A DNA stretch of 32,207 nucleotides, taken from assembly GCA_026985625.1 (NCBI GenBank), contig JALSQC010000278.1:1-32207 (forward strand), written 5' to 3'. The notes under the pieces are model-generated. The model made no database searches, was not told where the DNA came from, and saw nothing but the letters and a program-made list of their open reading frames with translations. Below, piece after piece: positions 1 through 7,540 of this stretch (the first letter of the stretch is position 1; each line of letters starts with the position of its first letter). A program made the translations under genes and the position numbers. This DNA comes from Bacteroidales bacterium. Its GTDB lineage: Bacteria; Bacteroidota; Bacteroidia; Bacteroidales; JAFGXI01.

Positions 1-279
1 ATAAGTATTTGTGTATGCCTGAAAATAAGCTAAATATTTTTGTGTTTTATATTTTGGTTCGAAAAAGGCTATTCCCTCATCTATTTGTTTTGTTATTGTT
101 TTTTGTGGCGAGCAGTAAAAAGGATTAAATGTTTTATTATTACAATATGTGCAACCTCCGTAAGCTTTTGTTCCATCGCGATTAGGGCATGTAAATCCTG
201 CATCGATAGATATCTTTTGAACTCTTTCTTTAAATATTGTTTTTATAAAATCGGAATAGTTGTTATATAATTTATGCAT
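1..279 (-). CDS. YhcC-like radical SAM protein (TIGR01212-type), 5' part only
   Basis: This is the first 93 residues of a gene cut by the left edge of the window. It starts with ATG at 279 (MHKLYNNYSDF) and stays open to base 1. The stretch KISIDAGFTCPNRDGT followed by GGCTYCNN is typical of the YhcC/TIGR01212 radical SAM family. Cys31, Cys43 and Cys46 (C-x11-C-x2-C) would hold the 4Fe-4S cluster that cleaves S-adenosylmethionine. The biochemical substrate of this family is not firmly established, so I give only the class. It lies downstream of the POT transporter on the same strand, separated by a terminator at 291-318, so it probably has its own promoter. The family assignment is confident; the rest of the protein is outside the window. 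Confidence 0.85.
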   Translation of the reverse strand, partial: MHKLYNNYSDFIKTIFKERVQKISIDAGFTCPNRDGTKAYGGCTYCNNKTFNPFYCSPQKTITKQIDEGIAFFEPKYKTQKYLAYFQAYTNTY

Positions 280-290
280 CTTTTTAATAA

Positions 291-318
291 AAAAATCCGT
301 AGCAAAACTACGGATTTT
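291..318 (-). terminator. Rho-independent terminator after the POT transporter gene
   Basis: An 11-bp stem (AAAATCCGTAG pairing with CTACGGATTTT) encloses a 5-nt loop. On the minus strand it is followed by a run of T. It sits 10 nt beyond the stop codon of the transporter gene and just before the radical SAM start. Confidence 0.85.
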
Positions 319-328
319 AATTTTATAA

Positions 329-2008
329 TTATTTTTCGGTGGCTGTTTCTAATATTTTCATTATTGAGAAAATAAAAATTGCCGAAAGTATTAACATTAT
401 AACTAATAGTAAAAAGAATTGCCACATTTGCCAACCGTCCCAAAATGCTCCTATAAGACCTGCTAACAAATTACCTATAGCTGTAGATGCAAACCAACCT
501 CCTTGAGCCATTCCTGCTAATTTTGGCGGTGCTACTTTTGATACAAATGATATTCCTATGGGGCTATAAAATAATTCGGATATTGTTAGGCTAAAGTATG
601 TTCCTATAAGCCAAAATGGTGTTACTCTCATTGCGTCGGCAATCTCGGTATTTGCGTTTCCGAATTTTAAACTTGCCAATACCATAATTCCAAAACTAAA
701 ACTTGCAAGAATTAAACCTATTCCTATTTTTCGAGGTGATGACGGCTCTTTTCCTTTTTTATTAAGTTTTGTAAATATTGCTATAATTATTGGTGTTACA
801 AAGACTATAAATATTGGGTTAAAATGTTGAAATTTTATAGGATTAATAGGCATAGACGAGTTGTAACCTTTTATTACAAAATAAGCTGTTAAGGTTCCTG
901 CAATCATTAATATTGCTCCTATTAGTTTTTTTATAGATTTTGATTTTTTATCAACTAAAAATATTATTCCTATAATTACCGATATTATTGGTAATAATGA
1001 TTTTAAATCGAATAGTGTATATACTGCAGGTGTTACGCTTGTAACTGTAAAGTCTCTTGCAAAAAGTGTTAATGTAAATCCATTTTGATGAAATGACATC
1101 CAAAAAAATATGTTAACTAAAAATAATAATCCTAAAGCTATTAATCGTTTTTTTGTTTGTTCTTTTGGTAAATCGGGAACTATATTTTTTTCGTTTTTTT
1201 GTTCTGATTTTTTTACAACTTTTAAATCTACGTGTTTGTAATGTTTTCTGAAAGCCAAGAAAATAATCATTGATAAAAATATACTAACGGCTGCTATTGC
1301 AAATCCATAGTTATACGATTGGCTAACCGATGCAATATAGTCTGTTGCAAAAGAGTGCAAGTCTTTAAATGTATATGCTCCGTTTATAATATTTTCGTGT
1401 GCAAGTGCTGTTAGTTCTTTTATTTTATCGGCTCCTATTGCTGCTCCTTTTGATATAAATTCGTTTGCAAGTTCGGGTATTTTTCCGCTATAGCTAAATC
1501 CGTCGCCTTTCATCATATAATTGTTCATTGCTTCGGCAGCTGAGGGTGCAAAGAAGGCTCCTATATTAATGCCCATATAAAACAGGCTAAATGCAGCATC
1601 TCTTAGTTTACCCATATTTCCTTGGTCGTATAAGCGACCAACCATTGCTTGCAGATTGCCTTTAAAAAATCCTGTTCCTACTGATATTACTGCTAATGCT
1701 ATATATATTCCTGTTAATCCGAATGATGTGTTTGCAAGTAGTATATATCCTATTACCATTAGTATTATACCTAATGTTATTGTTTTTCCAAAGCCTAATA
1801 TTTTGTCGGCTAAAAAGCCTCCTATTAATGGTATAAAATATATTCCAAACAAAAATAATCCGTAAACGTGTCCGGCATCTTTTGCCGACATTCCGAATTT
1901 TGCTTGTAAAAACAGGGTGAAAATTGCTATCATTGTATAATAGCCAAACCGTTCGCCCATATTGGCAAATAAAAATACGTATAGTCCTTTTGGGTGTCCT
2001 TTAAACAT
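329..2008 (-). CDS. POT/PTR-family peptide MFS transporter
   Basis: This 559-residue, very hydrophobic protein belongs to the proton-dependent oligopeptide transporter (POT) family and should import di- or tripeptides across the inner membrane. It opens with HPKGLYVFLFANMGERFGYY, the family's first-helix motif. The PTR2-type stretch LFYMGINIGAF is at residues 142-152. The usual E-x-x-E-R motif, used in proton coupling, reads N16-M-G-E19-R20 here, so the first Glu is Asn. A hydrophilic segment of about 70 residues (roughly 160-232) lies between the helices near residues 140-158 and 233-252, longer than in textbook POTs. I recall similar NMGERF proteins in other Bacteroidota, so this looks like a subgroup rather than a broken gene. 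It is a single-gene unit with its own promoter (2047-2076) and terminator (291-318). The substrate is inferred from the family only. Confidence 0.9.
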   Translation of the reverse strand: MFKGHPKGLYVFLFANMGERFGYYTMIAIFTLFLQAKFGMSAKDAGHVYGLFLFGIYFIPLIGGFLADKILGFGKTITLGIILMVIGYILLANTSFGLTGIYIALAVISVGTGFFKGNLQAMVGRLYDQGNMGKLRDAAFSLFYMGINIGAFFAPSAAEAMNNYMMKGDGFSYSGKIPELANEFISKGAAIGADKIKELTALAHENIINGAYTFKDLHSFATDYIASVSQSYNYGFAIAAVSIFLSMIIFLAFRKHYKHVDLKVVKKSEQKNEKNIVPDLPKEQTKKRLIALGLLFLVNIFFWMSFHQNGFTLTLFARDFTVTSVTPAVYTLFDLKSLLPIISVIIGIIFLVDKKSKSIKKLIGAILMIAGTLTAYFVIKGYNSSMPINPIKFQHFNPIFIVFVTPIIIAIFTKLNKKGKEPSSPRKIGIGLILASFSFGIMVLASLKFGNANTEIADAMRVTPFWLIGTYFSLTISELFYSPIGISFVSKVAPPKLAGMAQGGWFASTAIGNLLAGLIGAFWDGWQMWQFFLLLVIMLILSAIFIFSIMKILETATEK

Positions 2009-2046
2009 AAATTAAATTTTTAGTTAATAGTTTCTTTTAATGCTTA

Positions 2047-2076
2047 CAAAGATAAAATAATTTTTAATTATCCAAA
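2047..2076 (-). promoter_or_regulatory. Bacteroidota-type promoter of the POT transporter
   Basis: On the minus strand TTTG (2076-2073) lies 18 nt before TATCTTTG (2054-2047). This matches the -33 TTTG / -7 TAnnTTTG consensus of the Bacteroidota primary sigma factor. The inferred transcript start leaves a leader of roughly 30 nt before the ATG at 2008. Confidence 0.7.
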
Positions 2077-2118
2077 TTTTATAAAAATATTATGCTTATA
2101 AATATCTGCTGCTATTTC

Positions 2119-2850
2119 TTATATTTTATTTTTAATATCGCAGAATTCTGATAAAAGATTTACATTATTTTCGAATGCTGTTCCTATAACGGCAATATCG
2201 GCTCCGCTTTTATAAACTGATTGTAATTTTTTTGCGGTATTTATGCCTCCTCCTATTATTAACGGTATATTAATATTTGATTTAACTGCCGAAATAATTT
2301 CTTTTGATATTATGTGTTTTGCTCCACTGCCTGAGTCCATATAAATTATTTTATGCCCTAACAACTCGCCTGCAATTGCTGTTGATACTGCTATGTCGGT
2401 TTTATTTGCTGGTATTGGTTTTGTATTGCTAATATACTCGACTGATGTTGTTACTCCATTCTCGACTAGTATATAGCCTGTGGGAATTGTTTCTATGTTT
2501 GATTGTTTTATTTTTTTTGCAGCTAAAACGTGGTTTCCTATTAAGAATTCGGCATTTCGTCCTGATATTAATGATAAAAACAAAATGGCATCGGCAAATT
2601 TACTTATTTGATTTAAACTACCGGGGAAGAGTACTAATGGTTTTTTTGTGTTTTGTTTTATTGTATTTATTGTTTCGTTGATATTATTGTTTACTAAGCT
2701 ACCTCCGACAAATATTAAATCTACCGTAGTTTTATTTATTTGTTTTACAAAGTTTATTAGTTTGTTTAATGTTTGTTTATCGGGGTCTATTAAAACTGCT
2801 AATTGTTTTTTGTTATTGGTTATTTTTTTTAAAATGTCTGATAAAATCAT
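2119..2850 (-). CDS. pcrB: Prenylglyceryl-phosphate synthase (PcrB / GGGP synthase family)
   Basis: This 243-residue TIM-barrel enzyme joins the C3 hydroxyl of sn-glycerol-1-phosphate to a polyprenyl diphosphate, the first ether-lipid step in archaea; relatives occur in Bacteroidota and Bacillota. Visible landmarks are LIDPDKQ (20-26), VGGS (48-51), LFPGS (74-78), TGYILVENGVTTSVEYIS (124-141), YMDSGSGA (170-177), IGGGI (199-203) and IGTAFE (222-227), the phosphate-binding loops and substrate helix of the family. I start at the ATG at 2850 because it overlaps the upstream stop as ATGA. An in-frame codon at 2871 would add seven residues lying inside the upstream gene. It is the last gene of the ssb-gldE-gldD cluster. 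Chain length (geranylgeranyl or heptaprenyl) cannot be read by eye. No archaeal-lipid partner gene is visible here. Confidence 0.9.
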   Translation of the reverse strand: MILSDILKKITNNKKQLAVLIDPDKQTLNKLINFVKQINKTTVDLIFVGGSLVNNNINETINTIKQNTKKPLVLFPGSLNQISKFADAILFLSLISGRNAEFLIGNHVLAAKKIKQSNIETIPTGYILVENGVTTSVEYISNTKPIPANKTDIAVSTAIAGELLGHKIIYMDSGSGAKHIISKEIISAVKSNINIPLIIGGGINTAKKLQSVYKSGADIAVIGTAFENNVNLLSEFCDIKNKI

Positions 2851-3476
2851 ATAATTTGTTTTTGTGACCAAGTAATAACAAAATTAGTAATTTTTTTATA
2901 AAAAACTTTTTGTTCTTGTGTTAAATCGTTTAAAAGTATTTTTACAGTTATATATTTTTTTGATATGTTTTGTATTTTTATATTATCGATAAAAGCTAAA
3001 TGTTTATTGCTAAATAGTTTAAATATTGTTTCTTTTACCGACCATAACAATGTGTAATACTCTTGTTTATCCGTAAAATTATTTAATAGTTCAGTTTCGG
3101 TTTTGCTTAAAAATTTTTGGTTTACTCGTAGCGGTTTTTCGCTGATTTTTTCTATATCTACTCCGTTATTATTATTGCTTGTAAATACTGCTACATAATT
3201 GTGCGAGTGTGATATGCTTATTTTTATATTATTATCTATGTATGGTTTTCCTGTTTTTTGGTATGTAAGTGGCTTTGTTATTTTTAATATATTTTGTAAA
3301 ATAAATCTAACGCAATACAGTTCTTTTTTTCGTTTTATTGTTTTTGCTTTGTTAATACGATTTTTGTCGTTGTTTGTTAGTTTTGTTTTTTCGTAAAAAA
3401 AGTTTAAGTCCTCGTTTGTTTTCCAAACAACAAGTTTTGAATTATTATCAAAAGTTTTATTTAATATTTCGGGCAT
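2847..3476 (-). CDS. 4'-phosphopantetheinyl transferase superfamily protein (Sfp-like)
   Basis: The 209-residue product should transfer the phosphopantetheine arm of coenzyme A to a Ser of acyl- or peptidyl-carrier proteins. The two signature motifs are present: GVDIE (105-109), with the Mg-binding Asp and Glu, and WSVKE (145-149). Between the N-terminal part and GVDIE the family stretch KISISHSHNYVAV (85-97) is readable. The ATG at 3476 directly follows the gldD stop with no spacer, and its TGA overlaps the pcrB ATG by 4 nt, so the three genes are likely translationally coupled. A transferase at this position after gldD is, as I recall, common in Bacteroidota. Which carrier protein it serves is unknown; fatty-acid ACP or a secondary-metabolite carrier are both possible. 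Confidence 0.88.
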   Translation of the reverse strand: MPEILNKTFDNNSKLVVWKTNEDLNFFYEKTKLTNNDKNRINKAKTIKRKKELYCVRFILQNILKITKPLTYQKTGKPYIDNNIKISISHSHNYVAVFTSNNNNGVDIEKISEKPLRVNQKFLSKTETELLNNFTDKQEYYTLLWSVKETIFKLFSNKHLAFIDNIKIQNISKKYITVKILLNDLTQEQKVFYKKITNFVITWSQKQII

Positions 3477-4040
3477 TTAGTTTTTCCACTTAAATGTTTT
3501 CATAAATTGTTTTATATCGGTTTGTATAAAATTAATAACCGGTTCGAGCGAGTCTTTATTTGGATGACAGTTAAAATATAATGCTCCGCGTATAAAATTT
3601 TTGGTACTATCGGTTAAAAAAAAGTTTATCGACGATGCTGTATTTCCTTTTATTCTGTATAATGTTCCGTATGTTTTGTTTGTATCGTTAATAAATAAGT
3701 TTTCGTTTATTGCATCGGCTTTAATAAGGTGTTTATTTACAAAGTTTTGACTCTCGTCTAATAGTTTATCGAGTGAATTATTTATTTTTTTATATGTTAA
3801 ATAAATTTTGGCTTTATTTTTTTTGTAGTTTATATTTAACCACATTGAGTCTTTGTTTATTATTTCGATGTTTGTGTAAACAGGATAATCAAATGTATAT
3901 GGGAATATTGTATCATTAAAGTTTTTATACTCGTGCTTTGGTAAATTTATTCGATAATATCCATATGGTTTTGGGGTATATGTTTTTTTGCAAGATAGCA
4001 ATGTAAATAAAAATATTATAATAATTATATGTATGCGCAT
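3477..4040 (-). CDS. gldD: GldD-like lipoprotein
   Basis: This 187-residue protein has a short signal peptide ending in a lipobox, LLSC, with Cys17 as the lipidated residue, so it should be anchored in a membrane facing the periplasm. Just after it comes KPYGYYRINLPKHEY, the conserved opening of GldD, a protein first found through gliding-motility mutants of Flavobacterium. The remainder is a mixed alpha/beta domain of no known enzyme class. It follows gldE by 3 nt and precedes the phosphopantetheinyl transferase by 0 nt. GldD and GldE homologs also occur in non-gliding Bacteroidota, so this gene alone does not show motility. The molecular role is not established; a general envelope role alongside GldE is inferred. 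Confidence 0.85.
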   Translation of the reverse strand: MRIHIIIIIFLFTLLSCKKTYTPKPYGYYRINLPKHEYKNFNDTIFPYTFDYPVYTNIEIINKDSMWLNINYKKNKAKIYLTYKKINNSLDKLLDESQNFVNKHLIKADAINENLFINDTNKTYGTLYRIKGNTASSINFFLTDSTKNFIRGALYFNCHPNKDSLEPVINFIQTDIKQFMKTFKWKN

Positions 4041-4043
4041 TTA

Positions 4044-5357
4044 TTAATCTTGTTTTTTTGTAATTTCTATTTTTACTTTTTTTATTCTACGGTTATCTAC
4101 TTCTATAATTCTAAATTTTATATTTTTAAATTTAAATATATCTCCTTTTTTTGGTAGTTCTGATTTTAATTCTAAAATTAATCCTGCAAGGGTTTCTGCT
4201 TCGCCTCGTATTTCGTCAAAAAAATTGCTATCGAGTTTTAATATTTTGTATAAATCGTTTAATAATATTTTGGCTTCGAACATATATTCGTTTTTACTTA
4301 TTTTGGTAAACAAGTCTTTTTCGTAGTCAAATTCGTCGGTAATATCTCCTATAATTTCTTCTAAAATATCTTCTAATGTAACTATACCTGATGTTCCTCC
4401 GTATTCGTCGATTACAATTGCAAGATGTATTTTTAATTTTTTAAATTCTTCTAATAATCCTCCTATTTTTTTTGATTCGGGCACAAAATATGCTCCTCGA
4501 ATTAATGTTTGCCATTTAAAATTATTTGGTTTATGCAAATGTGGCAATAAATCTTTTATATATAATATTCCTTTTATTTCATCTAAATTTTCTGAGAATA
4601 CAGGTATCCTAGAGAATCCCGATTCTATAATATTTTTTTTAACACTATCAAATGTAGATTTTATATCGATTGCCAATACGTCTAACCTCGATTTCATTAT
4701 TTCTTTTACTTGCAAATTTCCAAACTCTACAATTCCTTTTAATATTTGTTTTTGTTCGTTAACTTCTTCTGATGTTAAATCTATTGCCACGGATAAATCT
4801 TCTTTTGTAATCTTTAGTCTTTTTTTTGCTAATTTTTTATCTACAATTTTAGTTGATTTTACAAGTATTTTTGATAATGGGTAGAATATTATCTCTAAAA
4901 CCGATATTGGTTTTGACATAAATTTTGCAAATTTTAACGATAAATGTTTTGCGTACATTTTTGGTATTATCTCGCCAAAAAGTAATAATACAAATGATAC
5001 TACAACTATTTGAATAAAGAACCCAAGTTTTATAGATTCTCTAAAATCAAAAATATTATTAATAATGTATGTTGATAGTATTACAATACCTACATTTACA
5101 AAGTTATTTGATATTAATATTGTTGCAAGTAAGTTTTCGGGTTTGTTTAATAAACTTATAATGCGTTTATCGGTTTTATGTTTGCTTGATTTTAATTTTT
5201 CTTTTTCGTTTGGGGTTAACGAGAAATATGAAATTTCGGAACCTGATAGCAATGCGGAGAATAATAGTAATATAATTAAAGTAATCAACCCGATAATGTC
5301 ATAAAAACTTATCGGGTTAATTACTATTTCGACTAAAGGAAATGGATCCGGTTCCAA
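4044..5357 (-). CDS. gldE: GldE: DUF21/CBS/CorC membrane protein (hemolysin-C-like)
   Basis: The product has 437 residues. An N-terminal DUF21 (CNNM) membrane domain with about three to four helices (roughly 17-170) includes the conserved SALLSGSEISYFSL near 34-47. A CBS pair follows at about 216-345, with FSRIPVFSENLDEIKG in the first and IDEYGGTSGIVTLEDILEEI in the second. A CorC/HlyC C-terminal domain spans about 355-435. Relatives have been linked to Mg2+/Co2+ handling; GldE itself is known from gliding mutants and is functionally tied to GldD. The only usable start is TTG at 5357: an in-frame stop lies two codons upstream and the next in-frame ATG would remove about 130 residues. The resulting MEPDPF start resembles known GldE N-termini as I remember them. 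It sits 11 nt after ssb and 3 nt before gldD. Confidence 0.88.
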   Translation of the reverse strand: MEPDPFPLVEIVINPISFYDIIGLITLIILLLFSALLSGSEISYFSLTPNEKEKLKSSKHKTDKRIISLLNKPENLLATILISNNFVNVGIVILSTYIINNIFDFRESIKLGFFIQIVVVSFVLLLFGEIIPKMYAKHLSLKFAKFMSKPISVLEIIFYPLSKILVKSTKIVDKKLAKKRLKITKEDLSVAIDLTSEEVNEQKQILKGIVEFGNLQVKEIMKSRLDVLAIDIKSTFDSVKKNIIESGFSRIPVFSENLDEIKGILYIKDLLPHLHKPNNFKWQTLIRGAYFVPESKKIGGLLEEFKKLKIHLAIVIDEYGGTSGIVTLEDILEEIIGDITDEFDYEKDLFTKISKNEYMFEAKILLNDLYKILKLDSNFFDEIRGEAETLAGLILELKSELPKKGDIFKFKNIKFRIIEVDNRRIKKVKIEITKKQD

Positions 5358-5368
5358 TTTTTAGTTAT

Positions 5369-5806
5369 TTAAAATGGTAAATCGTCTTCTACCGACATAT
5401 CGTTATTTTCGGTTGCTTGTTCTGTTTTTTGTTCTTCGACAACTTCGGTATTGTTGTTAGAATTATCTGACGATTGGTTTCGTTTATCTAACATTTGCAT
5501 GTTACTAACTATTACTTCGGTAATGTATCTTTTATTACCTTCTTTATCGTCCCAAGAACGAGAAACTAGTTTTCCTTCTATAAAAAGCTGATTTCCTTTT
5601 TTTACGTATTTTTCAGCTATTTCGGCTAAACCTCGCCATGCAACGATATTATGCCATTCTGTATTTGATACTCTTTCGCCGTTTTTGTTTTTATAATTAT
5701 CGCTTGTTGCTAATGGAAACTTTGCTACGGCTACTCCATTTTCTAAGTATCTAACTTCTGGGTCTCTTCCTACGTTTCCTACTAAAATTACTTTGTTTAC
5801 TGACAT
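5369..5806 (-). CDS. ssb: Single-stranded DNA-binding protein
   Basis: This 145-residue OB-fold protein coats single-stranded DNA during replication, recombination and repair. The N-terminal MSVNKVILVGNVGRDPEVRY and the strand FIEGKLVSRSWDDKEG (75-90) are characteristic. A disordered Asn/Gln/Glu-rich linker (about 108-135) leads to the acidic tip DDLPF (141-145), the docking site for SSB-interacting repair and replication proteins. It is the first gene of the ssb-gldE-gldD-transferase-pcrB cluster and a possible promoter lies 41 nt upstream. Identification is secure. Confidence 0.96.
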   Translation of the reverse strand: MSVNKVILVGNVGRDPEVRYLENGVAVAKFPLATSDNYKNKNGERVSNTEWHNIVAWRGLAEIAEKYVKKGNQLFIEGKLVSRSWDDKEGNKRYITEVIVSNMQMLDKRNQSSDNSNNNTEVVEEQKTEQATENNDMSVEDDLPF

Positions 5807-5846
5807 TTAATTTATTTTTTTATAAGTTAATAATTTTTTATAAAAG

Positions 5847-5877
5847 TAAAATTACAATTAATTATTTATTCGACAAA
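5847..5877 (-). promoter_or_regulatory. Possible promoter of the ssb cluster
   Basis: On the minus strand TTTG (5877-5874) is followed after 19 nt by TAATTTTA (5854-5847), one mismatch from TAnnTTTG. The leader to the ssb ATG at 5806 would be about 35 nt. Because the region is very AT-rich this match could be chance. Confidence 0.4.
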
Positions 5878-6020
5878 CAAAATATAAAGATATTTATTAT
5901 TAATTTTTCTAAAAAATCATTAACAACAATAATAACAATCACGATATAGTAATATTAATATATTTTATTTTATTATATTATTTTTTGTATAACAATATTT
6001 TATTTCTTATGGTATTATAT

Positions 6021-6054
6021 AAAAAAAAGTCGTAGTTAACTACGACTTTTTTTT
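6021..6054 (-). terminator. Palindromic terminator after citrate synthase
   Basis: A perfect 34-nt inverted repeat centred at 6037/6038: eight A, then GTCGTAG, TTAA, CTACGAC and eight T. It lies 17 nt past the citrate synthase stop. Because both flanks are A/T tracts it could work in either direction, but all genes nearby are on the minus strand. The rest of 5807-6020 holds no gene that I can see. Confidence 0.88.
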
Positions 6055-6070
6055 ATATTAGAGTTTAATA

Positions 6071-7375
6071 TTATGCTTTTGATGCTGCATCTTCTAACAT
6101 TGCTGTTGTTAATGATTTTGGTCTTTCTATTGGATATCCTAAGGCTCTATCCCAAGTAATATTTGCTAAAACTCCAATTGCTCTACCTACACCAAATAAT
6201 ACTGTGTAAAAATCATATTCGCGTAATCCGTAGAACCATTGTATAACTCCTGATTGAGCATCAACATTTGGCCATGGATTTTTTGCTTTTCCGTGTTCTC
6301 TTAAAATATCAGGAACAACTTTGTAAAGCATATCTACATATTTAAATATTTCGTCGTTAGGAAGATGTTTTAAACAGAAGTCTCGTTGTGATTGATAACG
6401 TGGGTCTGTTTTACGTAAAACTGCATGTCCGTATCCAGGAATTACTTGTCCACTGTTTAGTGTATCCCAAACAAATTTTTTCATCATTTCTTCGGTTGGT
6501 TCTTTACCGTCTAATTTATCCATAACATCTTGTAACCAACGCAAAACTTCTTGGTTTGCTAATCCGTGTAATGGACCTGCCAAACCGTTTAATCCTGCTG
6601 ATAATGAATAATATGCGTCTGATAATGCTGATGCTACTAAGTGTGTAGTATGTGCAGATACGTTTCCTGATTCGTGGTCTGAGTGTATTATAAAATACAT
6701 ACGTGCAACATCGTCGTAAGGTTCTGCAATTCCCATCATATTAGCAAAATCGCCTCCCATATCAAGATTTTTATCTGATGGGATATGGATATCTCCTTTG
6801 TATTTCATTCTATAAATATATGCTGCAATGCTTGGTAATTTTGCAATTAAGTCGGTTGCGTCTTCATACATTGGTTCCCAAGCTGTCATTTTGTTAAAGC
6901 CGTCGGCATAAAATTTTGCAAATTTGCTTTCGCGTTGCATTGCAAGAACTGCAGCTGAGAACATTGTCATTGGATGTGAGTCGCGAGGCATTGCTCTTAA
7001 TAGGTCGATTACATATTGAGGAACTGCTCTACGTTCTTTAAATTCTTCAACTAATTCTTTGGCTTCTGCTTTTGTAGGAATGTCGCCTGTTAATAATAGA
7101 TACCAAAAACCTTCAACATAAGGATAATCTTTTCCGTCGGGTTTTGGAAGGGCTTTCATTACTTCTGGAATTGTCATTCCTCTAAAGCGGATACCTTCCA
7201 TTGGGTCTAAATAAGAAATGTCGGTTACTAACATTCTTACTCCTCGAGCACCACCAATTGCTTGTCCAATAGTTACATCACCAATTTTAACATCGGCGTG
7301 TTCTTTTAACAGTTTGGTTGTTCTTACTCGATGCTCTTCAATTTTTTTTGCTAATTTTTGTTTTAAAGCACTCAT
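6071..7375 (-). CDS. gltA: Citrate synthase, mitochondrial/eukaryote-like type
   Basis: The 434-residue enzyme condenses acetyl-CoA and oxaloacetate to citrate, the entry step of the TCA cycle. The catalytic triad is intact: His270 in GLAGPLHGLANQEVL, His317 in VIPGYGHAVLRKTDPRY and Asp372 in NPWPNVDAQSGV. These blocks, and HSDHESGNVSAHTTHLV (231-247), follow pig mitochondrial citrate synthase almost residue by residue as I remember it, far closer than the E. coli hexameric type. The N-terminus (MSALKQKLAKKIEEHR) aligns with the mature mitochondrial enzyme and carries no targeting peptide. It lies downstream of eno, separated by a terminator at 7491-7520, so it probably has its own promoter, but I could not pick one in the AT-rich 7376-7490 spacer. 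Eukaryote-like citrate synthases are known from Geobacteraceae and some other bacteria. Confidence 0.95.
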   Translation of the reverse strand: MSALKQKLAKKIEEHRVRTTKLLKEHADVKIGDVTIGQAIGGARGVRMLVTDISYLDPMEGIRFRGMTIPEVMKALPKPDGKDYPYVEGFWYLLLTGDIPTKAEAKELVEEFKERRAVPQYVIDLLRAMPRDSHPMTMFSAAVLAMQRESKFAKFYADGFNKMTAWEPMYEDATDLIAKLPSIAAYIYRMKYKGDIHIPSDKNLDMGGDFANMMGIAEPYDDVARMYFIIHSDHESGNVSAHTTHLVASALSDAYYSLSAGLNGLAGPLHGLANQEVLRWLQDVMDKLDGKEPTEEMMKKFVWDTLNSGQVIPGYGHAVLRKTDPRYQSQRDFCLKHLPNDEIFKYVDMLYKVVPDILREHGKAKNPWPNVDAQSGVIQWFYGLREYDFYTVLFGVGRAIGVLANITWDRALGYPIERPKSLTTAMLEDAASKA

Positions 7376-7490
7376 TTTTTTATAATTTTATGTATTAATA
7401 AATATGTTATAACTAATTAAAGTTTTAATTATCTAAAATTAATAAATTTATCTATATATTTAGATTTTTTTAATATGTTATACAATACAA

Positions 7491-7520
7491 AAAAAAGCAC
7501 CTTGTTAAAGATGCTTTTTT
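7491..7520 (-). terminator. Terminator after enolase
   Basis: An imperfect hairpin, AAAAAAGCA-C-CTT / GTTA loop / AAG-A-TGCTTTTTT, with one C-A mismatch, 20 nt past the eno stop. On the minus strand it ends in a T run. Confidence 0.75.
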
Positions 7521-7540
7521 AAAATTTGTTACAAAATGTT

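Noticed and set aside
40..270. Open frame of 76 codons on the plus strand
   Set aside because: It lies entirely antisense to the radical SAM gene, whose Cys motif and family match are clear; the plus-strand translation is Phe/Cys/Ile-rich without any recognisable domain.
2851..2871. Upstream start for pcrB adding seven residues
   Set aside because: It lies inside the phosphopantetheinyl transferase gene, and the ATG at 2850 gives a standard ATGA junction and a normal family N-terminus.
5807..6020. Possible small gene or RNA in the ssb-gltA spacer
   Set aside because: The stretch is almost pure A and T with frequent stops in all frames; apart from the ssb promoter candidate and the terminator at 6021 nothing is supported.
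7447..7475. Small inverted repeat ATCTA/TAGAT upstream of citrate synthase
   Set aside because: The stem is only 5 bp in AT-rich sequence and is likely chance; no promoter box aligns with it.
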